Both the position numbers and the translations under genes were made by a program. The notes under the pieces are model-generated. The model saw nothing but the letters and a program-made list of their open reading frames with translations, searched no databases and had not been told where the DNA came from. From the NCBI GenBank assembly GCA_963930655.1, contig OZ005602.1:1185501-1249500 (forward strand): DNA of 64,000 bases. Direction: 5' to 3'. The stretch is from Myrica gale (lineage: Eukaryota > Streptophyta > Magnoliopsida > Fagales > Myricaceae). Below are positions 1 through 12,092 of the stretch, in pieces; position 1 is the stretch's first letter, and each line of letters starts with the position of its first letter.

Positions 1-151
1 CCTTTGCAGAAGAAACTTATTTTCATTGTCAACATGGGTGTGAAAGCCACAGGTTTTTTCCTGGGACATTTGTTTAGCGGACTCATTTACCTTGAGTGCT
101 CTGCTTAATTTTGTTATGCTTCTTTTCTTGTTTTTTTTTTGGTGATCACAG

Positions 152-3100
152 TGAAGAGTTTGGACAATGAAGAGGAGAAAGAAGAAAGTGGAAGGAGTAC
201 GATCTCGAAATCTCGAGGTCAAGCAAAAGAGCATATGAAGCAACTTGAAAGACTGAAGGAAAAGGTTAGAGAGTTTTGCTCTTGCTCAATACTTATTTTG
301 GTTCTCTTGATTTCTTTTTCTAAAGCAGTAGATGTTACAAAAGGATCTATGCTCATGAGATGTAACAATAGTTTTACATTGGTCATCAACCATCAGCTAC
401 CCTCGTCCTTTGGGTGATCCTGACTATCATTTGCTATGGAGCCCATATTTCTGACTGAAGTAGTTAGTATTGTGCCTCAAACTTTCTCGCTCTAGGGCTG
501 TCCTATTTCAAATCTTGGACTATTGAGAATAGAGACAGGGCACTTTGAACAACTTTTCTTTTTAGGGATGTGAGTTTTTGGCCGCAGTCTCACTCATGAT
601 TGCTGGAATTAGTGAAGAATTCTAGTTCATGGTTGTGGAGTGACCAGGCTGTGTAAGATATGGGACTGCTGATCATAAAATAAAGCTGTGGTATGTACCA
701 TTTTGCAGAGTGAAGAAGCATTGTAAATGTTTAAAGCATTTTCAAGCAATTGTTTGAGACCTGACTAGAGTTTACTGTTAGGAAGTCATTCAGATGGAAT
801 GTTCTACTAAGAGAGACCGGTACTGTTGAGTTAGATCTATTTGAGTTGTGTTATTAGCAACATTGCTAGGACTGCTTCAATTGCCTGATTATAGGATGGA
901 TGATGTTTAAAAACAATATCACTAGGAAGGATCATATCTTCATATTTGATGTATTTGAAGCCATTCAATTGTGATATATGAAGTTGGTTGACGAGTGTTT
1001 TACCTGAAATTTTACCTATTCCACTGTTACAACTTATGTCGTTAAGTCATTGATAAGTGGTTTTTGCAGGACCCAGAATTCTATGAGTTTCTGAAAGAGC
1101 ATGACAAGGAGCTTCTACAATTTAACGATGATGGTATTGATGTGAGTGCAAAGATATCCTTCGATTTGTAATGTCTTTTATGGGTGCTCTTAACAGAAGG
1201 GTTCTGGGAAACCCTTTGCACTTGTGCAGGATGATGTCCACACCGACATGGAAGATTCAGATATACAAGTCGATGATGAAACTGGCAGGCATGATATGGC
1301 AGAGAAAGATGAGAAAACATCACCAAATGTAATTACTGCTGCAATGGTAGATTCCTGGTGTAACACTATCAGAGAAAATGGAAAGTTAAGTGCAGTTCGT
1401 TCGCTAATGAGAGCATTCAAGACTGCATGCCACTATGGTGATGATGGTGGGGATGATTCTTCAACAAAGTTCAGCATTATGTCAAGTAGTGTCTTCAATA
1501 AAGTAATGTTGTTCGTATTAAGTGAAATGGATTCGATACTCCGAAAGTTGTTGAACCTCCCTAGTTCTGGTGGAAAGAAAGAAACCATAATAGACCTCAT
1601 GAGCTCAAAACAATGGAAGAACTACAACCACTTAGTGAAGTCATATCTTGGAAATGCCCTACATGTTTTGAACCAAATGACTGATACAGAAATGATTTCA
1701 TTTACTTTACGGCGGCTCAAATATTCTTCAATATTTTTGGCTGCATTTCCAAGCCTTTTAAGGAAGTACATTAAGGTATGTGTGGAGCTATGTTCTTCTG
1801 GTTCTTTTGTTTAAGGTCTTTACTTGAATCTGATGTGCATGCTCTGCTGTTTGTTGTTCTGTATTCTGCACTTTACCACAAGTGGTTTAAGGTTGCTAAT
1901 GTAAATAGTTTCTTTTATACAACCACTTATTAAAAATGAAAACAAAAATCAAAATAAGAAGGGTCTGTAGCTTAGATAGTTTAGATTGTATAATACAAGT
2001 ACGTTGTGCGACATAATTGCTTTTTACGTTGTGCCTCCATGTAGCACAGCATCTATGTCTGTTATGTTTCAGGGAACGCATCATGTTGTAGTTAATTGTC
2101 ACAGGAGTTGCCATGTATTTTCCTAATGTTTACTATCTCTCGGAAGAAGTGGAACTGATTTTTATGCTGAACTGTATTCAGGTTGCACTTCACTTTTGGG
2201 GTACAGGAGGTGGCGCCCTGCCTGTTGTCTCATTTCTATTCTTAAGAGATTTATGCATCCGGCTTGGATCTGATTGCTTAGATGAATGCTTTAAAGGGAT
2301 ATATAAAGCGTATGTATTGAACTGCCAGTTTATAAATGCATTGAAATTACAACATCTCCAGTTTCTTGGAAATTGCGTCGTTGAACTTCTTGGAGTCGAT
2401 CTTCCTACTGCATATCAACATGCCTTTGTTTTTATTCGGCAATTGGCAATGATTTTACGAGACGCACTCAATACAAAAACAAAGGTATTTATTTGGCACT
2501 TCAATGGATCAATTCTGCAGGTTCTTTTGTTAATCCCTTTGAGGAGTGGTACTTTGATACCTTTAACTGGTGCTTTTTATTATGTATAGTGCCTTGAGAG
2601 CATCTTGATGTTTTACCATTTTAATGTCACTGGAGACTGTTGTTTGTGTTGGCCAGGAACTTCACTTTTCTGAGTTTTCAATGTGATCTGTAGGAGGCAT
2701 TCCGAAAGGTATATGAGTGGAAGTTCATTAACTGCCTTGAGCTTTGGACTGGAGCTATCTGTGCCTACAGCTCAGAAGCTGACTTCAGGCCCCTTGCTTA
2801 TCCTCTGTCCCAAATAATTTCTGGTGTCGCCCGTCTGGTTCCAACTGCTAGATATTTTCCCCTTAGATTGAGGTGTGCTAAAATGCTTAACCGCATTGCT
2901 GCTTCCACCTGTACTTTCATACCTGTTTCCATGCTCCTTTTGGACATGCTGGAAATGAAAGAATTAAATAGGCCCCCCACCGGAGGCGTTGGCAAAGCTG
3001 TTGATTTACGGACTATACTCAAGGTACTTCTGGGCATGTATGCGTTTTGTGCAGTTTAATCGCTTCTTGCAGGTTTGTTTATGGGAATTTGGTGATTTTC

Positions 3101-5013
3101 TACGACAGGTAAGTAAGCCAACCCTGAAGACTCGGGCATTGCAAGAGGCGTGTGTTTTTTCTGTTGTTGAGGAGCTAGCTGAACATTTAGCTCAATGGAG
3201 CTATTCTGTTGCATTTTTTGAGTTGGCTTTTATTCTACTCGTCCGGCTGCGTAGCTTTTGCAAATCTACCAAAGTTGAGAGGTTCCGAAAAGAAATGAGG
3301 CAGCTTATCCGTCAGGTATGTCTAGTATAGAGGTGATCAGGCATGCTCCACCTGATCTTTTAGTTTGTCAAAGTAGAATGCTGGAAAAAATTAATTCTCC
3401 TTTATGTCAGTGTATGTATGTGAACGAAGTCATCTTTACATGCAGCATCTTAACTAGTTTAAGTATCAAAGTGATAACCGCTTGTGCTTCACCTGATCTT
3501 TAGTTTTGTAAAGGTGGGTGCTGGAATTTCTTTTTTCGCCAGCAACCCACCTTTATTTCTTTGGCTTTGGTCTAGATTAATTCATCTCTTACCTGTGGCG
3601 AAGCTTGTAGTACAAATAACTAAATGTCTCAGCTCTTCCACATCCCAGATTGAGGCTAGTTCCGAGTTTACCAACGAAAGGCGTGTGTCAATTTCTTTTC
3701 TTCCAAATGATCCCGCAACGACATCTTTTCTTGAGGTTTGTAAGCATTTCTTTGCTGTAGTTTGTGAGTTACATATTCCACATATTGCATTCTGCTATTG
3801 ACGTCTTTCTTTGTATTGAATTGAGGCTGCATGTTAAAAGGTGCTCTAAATCTTGACAAATTGCAACATCCATGCTTCAGTTGATCAAATTGTTTAATTT
3901 CAGTGAAAACAGTCTCCTTTTTTAGTACCTGAATCTGGAATGGATACTCTGAATACTTGTCTAAGATAAATAGATATTGTTTGGAAGTTCTCTGATTAGT
4001 TACTGGTCTACAGTGATGAAAGTTGGAATATTTTCTTACATGATCTAATTTGTGGGTCTTTTATGATAAGGCAATATATATAGCTTGAGTTTTTCTTGAG
4101 CTGGTCAACTTTTGAGTATTCAAACTTTTTGGGTTTTTTCACAAGGTTTGTGCGTTACTAATACGTTCTCTATGATTGCAAATGCAGTTTAATGAGTCGA
4201 GCTTTGTCTCTGTCATTTGTGATATAAGTTTTTTGTCACTTTGGATATCTTAAATGCTTTGTTTTCTGTAAGTTAAGATCACGATAGACTGAAAAATATC
4301 TTGTTCTTTTCACAGGATGAAAAGAAGTTGGGGGCTAGCCCTCTTTCAAAGTATGTTTTAACCCTTCTCCAAAGAGCACAGCAAAGAAATGCGTCGTTGA
4401 TGGAATCCAGGTTTGCCATCACCTTATTTGATGCACTTTAGTGTATCCATTTTCCAATGTTAGGATGCAATTTTCTTATGTGCATTTGGATCAGTGTTAT
4501 TGTCGGTGAGCATTCCTCCGTCTTCGCAAACAAGAAGCCAGAAAGTGATGAAGAGGATGATACCAGGGATGAGAAAGGTGCTGCTGTCTTTAGTTCCTCG
4601 TGGTTACCTGGAAGTGATTCTCAGTATGTTAATCATCTCCTCTCTCTTTCTCTCTCTCTCTCTCTCCTCCCCGGGTCTCTCTTTTTCGTTTCCATGTGGT
4701 TCTATTGTTATTTATTAGTCTGCTGTTGATTTGAAGGGCTAAGAAGCCCACAGAAATGAAAAGGAAGAAAAAGAGGAGGAACTTGGATGATGCCAAAGAG
4801 GTACCTGCAGATGAAGATCTTGTGGAAGATTTGGTTCTCACTTCTGATGAAGATGAGTCTGACAGTGACGCCTCCTCTGCTGGGGAGGATGGCAGTGGGA
4901 AGCCAGTGCCTCAAGAACAAGTAAGCAAGAAGCAGAAACAGCCTACAAATATATCGAAGAAGAATGTAAAATCCCGTGCGAAGAGGTCAAAGAAGAGGAA
5001 AACGGCTAATTAA
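152..5013 (+). CDS. NOC2: Nucleolar complex protein 2 (NOC2), 3' portion
   Basis: NOC2 acts with NOC1 and NOC3 in nucleolar maturation and export of pre-60S ribosomal subunits. Exons read in one frame: 152-264, 1070-1141, 1230-1775, 2182-2484, 2694-3023, 3109-3315, 3649-3735, 4316-4410, 4495-4623, 4737-5013 (stop TAA). All junctions are GT-AG and phases agree. Seen: the [18 protein letters not shown] block opening the conserved region, the Noc2 core ([81 protein letters not shown]), then an acidic stretch and a Lys/Arg-rich tail like a nucleolar signal. The N-terminal exon(s) lie left of the window. Exon 152 needs one base from an upstream exon. A frame-compatible 43-base candidate lies at 10-52, but it does not resemble known NOC2 N-termini. 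Family identity is certain from the core; the 5' end is unresolved. Confidence 0.93.
4639..4667. repeat. (CT)n microsatellite in a NOC2 intron
   Basis: Pure to near-pure CT repeat inside the last NOC2 intron, between the exons ending at 4623 and starting at 4737. It lies in the pyrimidine-rich part of the intron upstream of the acceptor at 4735-4736. Confidence 0.9.
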
Positions 5014-5763
5014 CACAACAATTCTACTGAGTCTGGCTATTTTATACGCCCAATTTTGTCAAGCTGCTTGTAGCTACAAGAAAGTTCTGTATGAGGAAAT
5101 TTTGACAATTGTTTCCTGTTGGAAATCCCATTGCATTGTATTAGTCGTTTATACAACCATAAGCTCCCACAACAAACTTAGAAGTGGCAAAGAGCCAAAG
5201 AAAAGAACAAAAGAACAAAATGGAAGACACGTACATATGAATGTTTTATGTTTCTGAATTTTGTTATTTGCTATGCTTTCTCTTTCCAAAGCCACGGTGG
5301 TTCCAAGTCCATGTCTAAGGCTATTTTTTTTAAGGGTTAATGATCATTTTCATCCTTTGAGTTTTCATCACTTTTAAAATTCCGCCCTCAAGTTTTCATG
5401 TTAGTCACTCATAGTCATTGGGATTTATGATTTTATCACATGCGTCAACTTCTGTTAGCGAATTTAAAAAATGATGTGTAAATTTATTTAAAAATTATAC
5501 GCTAATTTATTGCGTCACTTCGATAAAATAAAGAAAATTACAAAAAAAAGCCAATTAATGTCAAGTAAGTTCATTTATTCATAAAGCGAAAATTCATGAA
5601 GTTGATAGTCTGCTCAATAAAAGAAAACTTGCAAAAAAAGAGAGGAGATTACCTCGAGTTGAAACTGAGAAGCCCTCCAGACGAGCATATTTCTGTATTG
5701 ATGCGTTGATTGTTGGGGTCCTTTTGTTCAACTTTGGGCCTTCCCTTTAACCATGAACACTAA
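5014..5763. other. NOC2 3' flank and repeat-like AT-rich DNA
   Basis: The first part is presumably NOC2 3'UTR. The stretch 5336-5530 has the look of a worn non-coding repeat (alternating phrases such as ccctcaagttttcatg). I see no open coding signal. Confidence 0.5.
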
Positions 5764-5945
5764 GGGGATGTTTTTTTGTCAAAATTTTGGGGAATATTCT
5801 CGAAATTTTGGGAATCTTTACTTTATTGAGATTTATTGAGGTTTGTGAAAAGTGAAGTGTGTAGGTGTAAAAGTTAAAAATTTTGGAGTTTGTTTGATTT
5901 GTCCGATTTGTTGAGACCCCAAATATTTGGGGTCTCAAACATGCC
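5764..5945. mobile_element. Tourist-like (PIF/Harbinger) MITE
   Basis: A 182-bp AT-rich element flanked by TAA on both sides (5761-5763 and 5946-5948), the trinucleotide duplication typical of PIF/Harbinger MITEs. Left end GGGGATGTTT and the reverse complement of the right end, GGCATGTTT, form imperfect terminal inverted repeats, followed inside by AAATTTTGG-type words. No coding capacity. Confidence 0.6.
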
Positions 5946-6228
5946 TAAATCGAAAGCTTTTGACCTAACAAAAAAATAATAATAAAGAAAATGAAAAGAA
6001 GAGACAAAAATATTCCCTTCCTTACAACTTCGTCTGCTTCGAGTGGCTGCCTTCGTGCATGGGATGTACAGGCGAATTGAGTCTTCCCTTGCCATAAAAA
6101 CAGAGCGCTCAGTATGATTCTTCTTAAGGACGCCAGGAAGCATATGAGAATTTTAAAGCCTTTGCTATAAAATCAACTTTGCTTGCTTTACTCCTATTGT
6201 TTTTGTGAACATTAATTATAATAGAAAA

Positions 6229-6565
6229 TATATTTTTCACCCACGAACTAGTACAGATTTTAGACCTTAAATTATCATGTTTGAGACATTATACGTATAA
6301 ACTATTAATTAATAACACATTGCACCTTCCGTATTGACTTTTTTTTTTAAAAAAAAAAACGAAATGACAGTTATACCTTTAAATGTAACATATTATTTGA
6401 ATTTTTTAAGAGCAAAATCGTCATTTCGTATTAAAAAAATTAATTTCTATTTTATCTGACAGAAAAAATATACAGGGTGTAATGTATTAAAAATATTGAG
6501 TAAAATCTCTTAAACGTGTTAGTTTAGAGTGCAAAACAAGTAATAATTTGTAAGTGAAAAATATA
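6229..6565. repeat. Fold-back (long inverted repeat) element
   Basis: The left arm starts TATATTTTTCAC (6229-6240) and the right arm ends with its exact complement GTGAAAAATATA (6554-6565). Similarity continues inward for about 100 bases per arm (for example cacattgcacc at the left against the complement of gggtgtaatg at the right). Non-coding, MITE-like; superfamily not assigned. Confidence 0.6.
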
Positions 6566-8253
6566 TATTTCCCATTATTATATTTAATCCAGAAAAAATT
6601 TATTTTGTTAAACAATTAATCTACTGCATTGAACTTTAACCAATGCGATTTTTCCTAATCAATTAGCTTATATGGTTTCCAGATTTCCAAGCCTATGCAT
6701 GCATCTCTCATGCAACTATATATTTTTGTACCCAATAACTTTTTAATTCAACCACAATGCCATCTCTTCTTTTAAGTATCTATTAAGAAACAATATTTGG
6801 TAGATTACTCCTATATGAACTTATCCTAATCCCCTTTTCGCCTGATTGGGAAAGAACGAGTTGCATGTCCATAAATCATTTGGTTGAGTTTTCTTACCAA
6901 ATCAGATATCTCGTGTTTGGTATTATCCCTAAAGACATTTCTTAATTATATGTCGGGGTTCAAATTCTGCCCATTGAAATCCCAATCTTGAATCTTCCGT
7001 AAGTTAGATCTGTAATTAACTCCTACTCATTAAGGTTTTGTTATCTAAAATTTTCGATTTCTCCTCTCACTGGTGACTGGATCCTCTTGAATTTAGATTC
7101 GAGATTAAATTAAGTACTTTGATTGAAAAGATCAGCAATTATAAAGCCAATTAAAACAAATATAAAATAAATTATACAAAATCAAAAGTAGAAAAAACCA
7201 AGATGGAATTAGAAATATGCGTCTGTCCTTCGATTACACATGCATGAACTACTCATGCCGTACGTACTCATAGATCTACTTTGTTTGGTTTAAACAAGTT
7301 AGAAGTCAATTTTTCCTTTTGTTGATCTGTATAGTTGCTACCCGTAATTAATATATGAAATATGATCTTGATTAACTGCATATATATTATAATACAGTAC
7401 TAATTAAAACACCATTTTCATTTGTTTTTAAATGGAAATACAACTTAGTAAATTGGGGTCCACATTAACCCCAATTACTCGTATTTGGATTGTTGAAATA
7501 AAAAATTTTTGGTGAGATTTTTTATATATGTATAGGAATTGAAGACAAAAGATAATGGGTCTGCCTCAGCAACCTTTATAATTAATGCTTGATTAAGAAA
7601 TCCAGTAGAAACAGTAAAAAGAAAATCAGAAGAGAAAAAAAATAATAGCCAATGGAGTTCAAACACGCTAACATGATCATGATCATCAGCTTGAACATAT
7701 CTGAGTATAATTCATGTGGTAGCCAAACTTACCATACTAGCCATGCTACATACCAAGTTTTATTAGAAACAGACAAACCCTATTTACCAGGTTTCCAAAC
7801 AAGAGACAATTTGGGTCAATTGCTAATGCAGTATTGAATTAATTAAAAGATGGTAGGTGGAAAGAAAATGATTGAATTCTTAGCACTAGGTTAATTAATT
7901 CTATGGTTCCTATCAGAATAACTATTTGCGCTTGATTTGATGATCTCAGTGCATAACTTTGATCAAAAGTTTCAGAAATTATCTGATTTTGAACTCTTGG
8001 GCAACTATTTCCAGTCTATCTATCAGTGATCCATGTTATCAAACTTGCATGATATGGTGCCAAGTAAAGATAAAATGAGAAATAATTAGAAAAATGAGAA
8101 GTTTCTTTACAATTTCAAAAATATATACTAAATTGGCACTTCATTTTATAGGCGCACCAATGTGTTATAAAGTTTATACTGTTTTTATATATAAATTTGA
8201 TTTTTGGATTTTGGACCTGCCATGTAAAGATTCTTTCCTTAATTTGTAACCTC
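6566..8253. other. AT-rich intergenic region upstream of the GATA gene
   Basis: No gene, RNA or clear element recognised. The short open frames here have no family resemblance and no codon signal. Confidence 0.5.
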
Positions 8254-8261
8254 TATAAATA
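8254..8261 (+). promoter_or_regulatory. TATA box, probable promoter of the GATA gene
   Basis: TATAAATA about 1,050 bases upstream of the GATA start codon. It is followed by a pyrimidine-rich leader with CT repeats (8725-8741, 8851-8871, 9117-9132), common in plant 5' leaders. If transcription starts near 8285, the leader probably holds an intron, for example ending at the TTTCCAG before 9269, because the unspliced leader contains upstream ATGs. The leader intron is inference. Confidence 0.45.
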
Positions 8262-8724
8262 CGGCCTCTCATTCTGAGTCGAGTCGCCTCATACCAACAC
8301 CAGCTTGCCATTACTGGCTAGGTTATTACTTCTCTCTTTCTCTTTTTCCTCTCGCGTATGTGAGTGCATGGGTGTTTTTTTAGCTGTTGATCTTGATTGA
8401 TAGCCTCCATATCCTAGGAGAATGCTCATTTCTCCAAGCACGGTGAAATTCCAGTCCGCCTAGCCAACGAACAGATCAGATCAGCGCCATCCATAGGAGG
8501 TGTTGGATGTTGCACGTTAATGGTGTTGTAGACATGACATATGATAAGAATGAGAAGTCAATCATCTCTATCCGTACTTTTTTTTATAGATCACCGGCCG
8601 GACTGTGTCGTAGATCCTGTTTCCGGCCTCCATGAGCTAGCTCAATTTTCTCCTTTGTACTGTTGCTTGACCCTTGATAGATTTCATTTCATTCTCAATT
8701 TTCCATGTCTGGGCTCTTTGCGCG

Positions 8725-9132
8725 CTCTCTCTCTCTCTCTCATTCAATGTCCATTTTTCAAAACACACTTTAGTACTACGTCGTGTCCATGTTTATCTTG
8801 TTATGGCGCTAGACGTTCACATTTTTCGTGCATAGGAGTATGATTAAGATCTCTCTCTCTCTCTCTCTCTCATGGTGTTTTGATCTGGAATTTTGAGAAG
8901 AGTCTATCCGTTGATCTACCACACTAGATCGATGACAGGATTGCTGGTCTTCATCGCAAACCTAAATAGGATACATATGTTTAAAAAGTCCCTCTCTCAA
9001 CGATGTCTTTTTTTAGTTACCTTCTAAAAACGATGTCCATTTGCTGTTTGTGTCAGCCTTTCCAGATCACACTATTTTTCCATCGAGTATTCAGTTTGGG
9101 CTCTTTGTTCCTGATCCTCTCTCTCTCTCTCC
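8725..9132. repeat. Three (CT)n microsatellites in the GATA leader region
   Basis: CT runs at about 8725-8741, 8851-8871 and 9117-9132, all pyrimidine on the coding strand. Such runs are frequent just downstream of plant transcription starts. Confidence 0.85.
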
Positions 9133-9309
9133 CTCTTCCCTCCCTCTCTCGTGCGTGTGTTTGTCTGTTAGCTGGGTCATGAGTTGGTGGGTGTAGACTA
9201 ATATGCCTTTATAATGATCGATCACATTCTTCTTCCAAGTTTTTCTCATCTTTAAGTCTGGTTTCCAGGTCGGTCTCTAGTTACTCTGAAAGCTCCGACT
9301 CCGGGATCT

Positions 9310-12092
9310 ATGGCTTCGCAATCATTCAATCAGGCACCTGCAAATCCATCAGGAAGCCAGGTGGACCTCACTCTCAGGCTAGGATTACCCCATTTTGGCC
9401 GATATGCTAATCCTGCTCCCATGAATCCTCAACATGTCCAAAGCAACTTCACAGGCCCTTACACTCGAGTACTTCTCTACCCTTTTAATTCTCTTATATA
9501 TGACTCAAAAGCTATAGCTTGTTATATATGGCTGTTGCTTGGTAGCTAGGTTTATATGACGAGACGATCGTGGATTGATTGAAATTGCAAATTCTTTCTC
9601 GAATCTAACTGCAACTGAAGGGTTTATCTTGCAATGTTGAAAATGCATGCTTCTAATATATATTATAGTTTTATACTTTCTAATGGTTATATAACTTCTC
9701 CACTCGTTTTTGTAGTGATATAACCAATCCCGGTCTCCATCAAGGAATTTCCATGCCGAGATACCATAATATTCAACAATTAGTTGATAATTAGACTATT
9801 CGTGTGAAACTATGATTAAATATTATCTGTCTTAATCCTAATCTCATCAATATAATCACTTAAGATTTTCTCATCATCATTAGTACTATCGAAATTATCT
9901 TTATACATATGTCGAAAGTATTTTCCACTTGAATTTTGGGTGAAATTATGATTGTCTTTCTTTGTGATAAACTTTAGTATATTACCCTAAACTGAAATCC
10001 ACTCAATTCTCATAATGTTTTACAACTCAATTTTGTGTTTAAGTATTATAGTTTATATTCTTTTTTTGCTATCGTCATTAATATTATAATGTTTATTAGT
10101 TGTATTAATTATCAATATTCCTCTCTGTCATCGTACAGAGATTACATATTGCGCATATTAAACCTGATTTTACGAGGTTCTCATTATCATCTAAGCTATT
10201 AATATCCTCCCTTTCAGTAAAGAACCATATACCACACATAATATTAAAGGAAAATATTAATATAATAACTATTATCTTGTATTTTTTTTTGGTATATTTT
10301 CAACTAATTTTATGTGGGGTGGGTCATTGCTAATGCAATAGGACAACCTATGATCCTTTTATTACTCTAAGGAGCAATGTGTCGAATATCGTGATTGTGA
10401 AAGTCTTATTTTTTTTTATTCAAAAATTATGATCAAAACGACATCATTTCATGTAAAATGCCTACCAAAACCACGTCATTTGTTCCAAGTGATTTGTACT
10501 TGTTTTGCCAGTTATACCCTTATCTTCCTCCCCATAATTAGCGATTTCTCTCTTTCCTCTCTTAATTACATCTCCTTGGTTGGTGTGTATGTTTCTTTCC
10601 ACTCGTTCCTCTCATCGGCCGACCTCATTCTCTCTCTCAGACATTTGCAGCGGGGTAGACGGCCGATACAGCCTGCCGCACTGCAAATCCAACCCCACCT
10701 AGAGGAAGTTTTTGCCTCTTAGAGGGGATGGCATTGGTGGTCGTGTTTGGCAACCGCCATAAGCGGTAGCGGGGGCATATTTCACCTATACTTTCACCGT
10801 CACTATCAGTGCACAACCCTAGTCATAGAAAACAGGTCCGAGTCTTTAGTTTGGACTATAATTTAACTGCTTTTTGGTGGATTTCTTTTCATTTGTGGTA
10901 TAATTATAATTTCACAAGATTTTTTAAGGGAAGATTTATAGCCTAGAGATTTGATTAAAATGGAAAAAATCAACGAAATTGCTTAATAAAATTGAAAACG
11001 ATAGAGCTATTTGAAATAGACAAAGATGTATATATCCCTATCATTTTCTTCTAATTTTTTCTCAAATGAGCATGTCGAACAAGTGATCGAAATCATAAAT
11101 ATTAAGTTGTTTATACTGTTTACCAACTACGTACATATGCTTTTTGGTAGTATATATGTGAATAGTACATTGATTATAACTATCGTGTATATATCTGAAC
11201 TGTCCTCGCCTTCAATCTTACTAGAAGGAATGCGTAAACTTTGCAATCATAGGTATTTCCATTTTACTTAGCTTCATGTGAACTCTTAAACATCATCCTA
11301 AACCTGCTTATTTTAAAACGATTTTTACTCCTTTATTATTATTATTATTATCTACTTTAGATTTCTCTAATTTTGTAGCTATATTTCCCTGCGGTCTGCA
11401 TATTGTTTACTGAAGCAGGCCACAAATCACTTTGACATGGTTTCTGGAAGATCAGGCAACAGCCTAGGTCGACAGGCCTATGACACCAACCATAGTCGTT
11501 GGTCCCCAAACCATTACTTGAATCTAAATGGGACATGGGAGACTGCTGGTTCTGTAGGGGGAGGTCCTCTTTACACCAACTCCCACAACTACACAAGTAT
11601 CCCTCCAATGCCGCAAATGAATGACTACATTCTGCTCAAACCCTCTAGGAGAGCTGTAGCTGGCAGCTTCTCTTCAAGTAAGAATAGCTCAAGGAGTCAG
11701 GAATGCGTTCCAAATTACAATGACCCCAACAAGAGATGCACCAACTATAACTGTGGCACCAATAACACTCCAATGTGGCGCAAAGGTCCCCTTGGCCCCA
11801 AGGTTTGTTCCTCACCTGCTGATGAGAAATAAGTATATATTAACCTGCTCTTTGAAGTGAGAAATCTATTTATCTTTTGCGAAACATGGAACTTATTATT
11901 CTGTCAAGATTTTCCTTTCTCATAGATATTACAGAATATTAATTTTGGTGAAATTTGATGCAGTCTTTTCGTTTTACTTGTTAATTATTCCAGAGCCTTT
12001 GCAATGCTTGTGGGATCAGATATAGGAAGGAAGAGGAGAAAATGATCAAGGCTAAAGAGGCAGTCGAAAACTCTGGCATGTGTAAGGCATAA
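9310..12092 (+). CDS. GATA-type zinc finger transcription factor, GATA29-like
   Basis: Nuclear DNA-binding regulator expected to bind GATA motifs. Three exons: 9310-9468, 11419-11802, 11994-12092 (stop TAA), giving 213 residues. The second intron splits the zinc finger between PK and SLCNACGIR, and the two halves join perfectly in frame. The finger is Cys160-X4-Cys165-X18-Cys184-X2-Cys187, with the TPMWRKGPLGPK loop and a basic tail (RYRKEEEKMIKAKEA). Most plant GATA fingers are CX2C-X18 or X20-CX2C, so the CX4C first half is unusual. I believe Arabidopsis GATA29 has a similar spacing, but this is from memory. The N-terminus has a DLTLRLGLP stretch (residues about 19-27) that fits an LxLxL (EAR-like) repressor motif. 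The start is the first ATG of the only open exon upstream. The long first intron (1,950 bases) shows no other gene. Confidence 0.88.

Noticed and set aside
10..52. Candidate upstream NOC2 exon between CTTTGCAG and GTTTTT
   Set aside because: Phase is compatible but the peptide does not look like any NOC2 N-terminus. Kept only as a remark.
8541..8843. 100-codon open frame in the GATA leader
   Set aside because: Contains a CT microsatellite coding for Ser-Leu runs and is probably in a leader intron.
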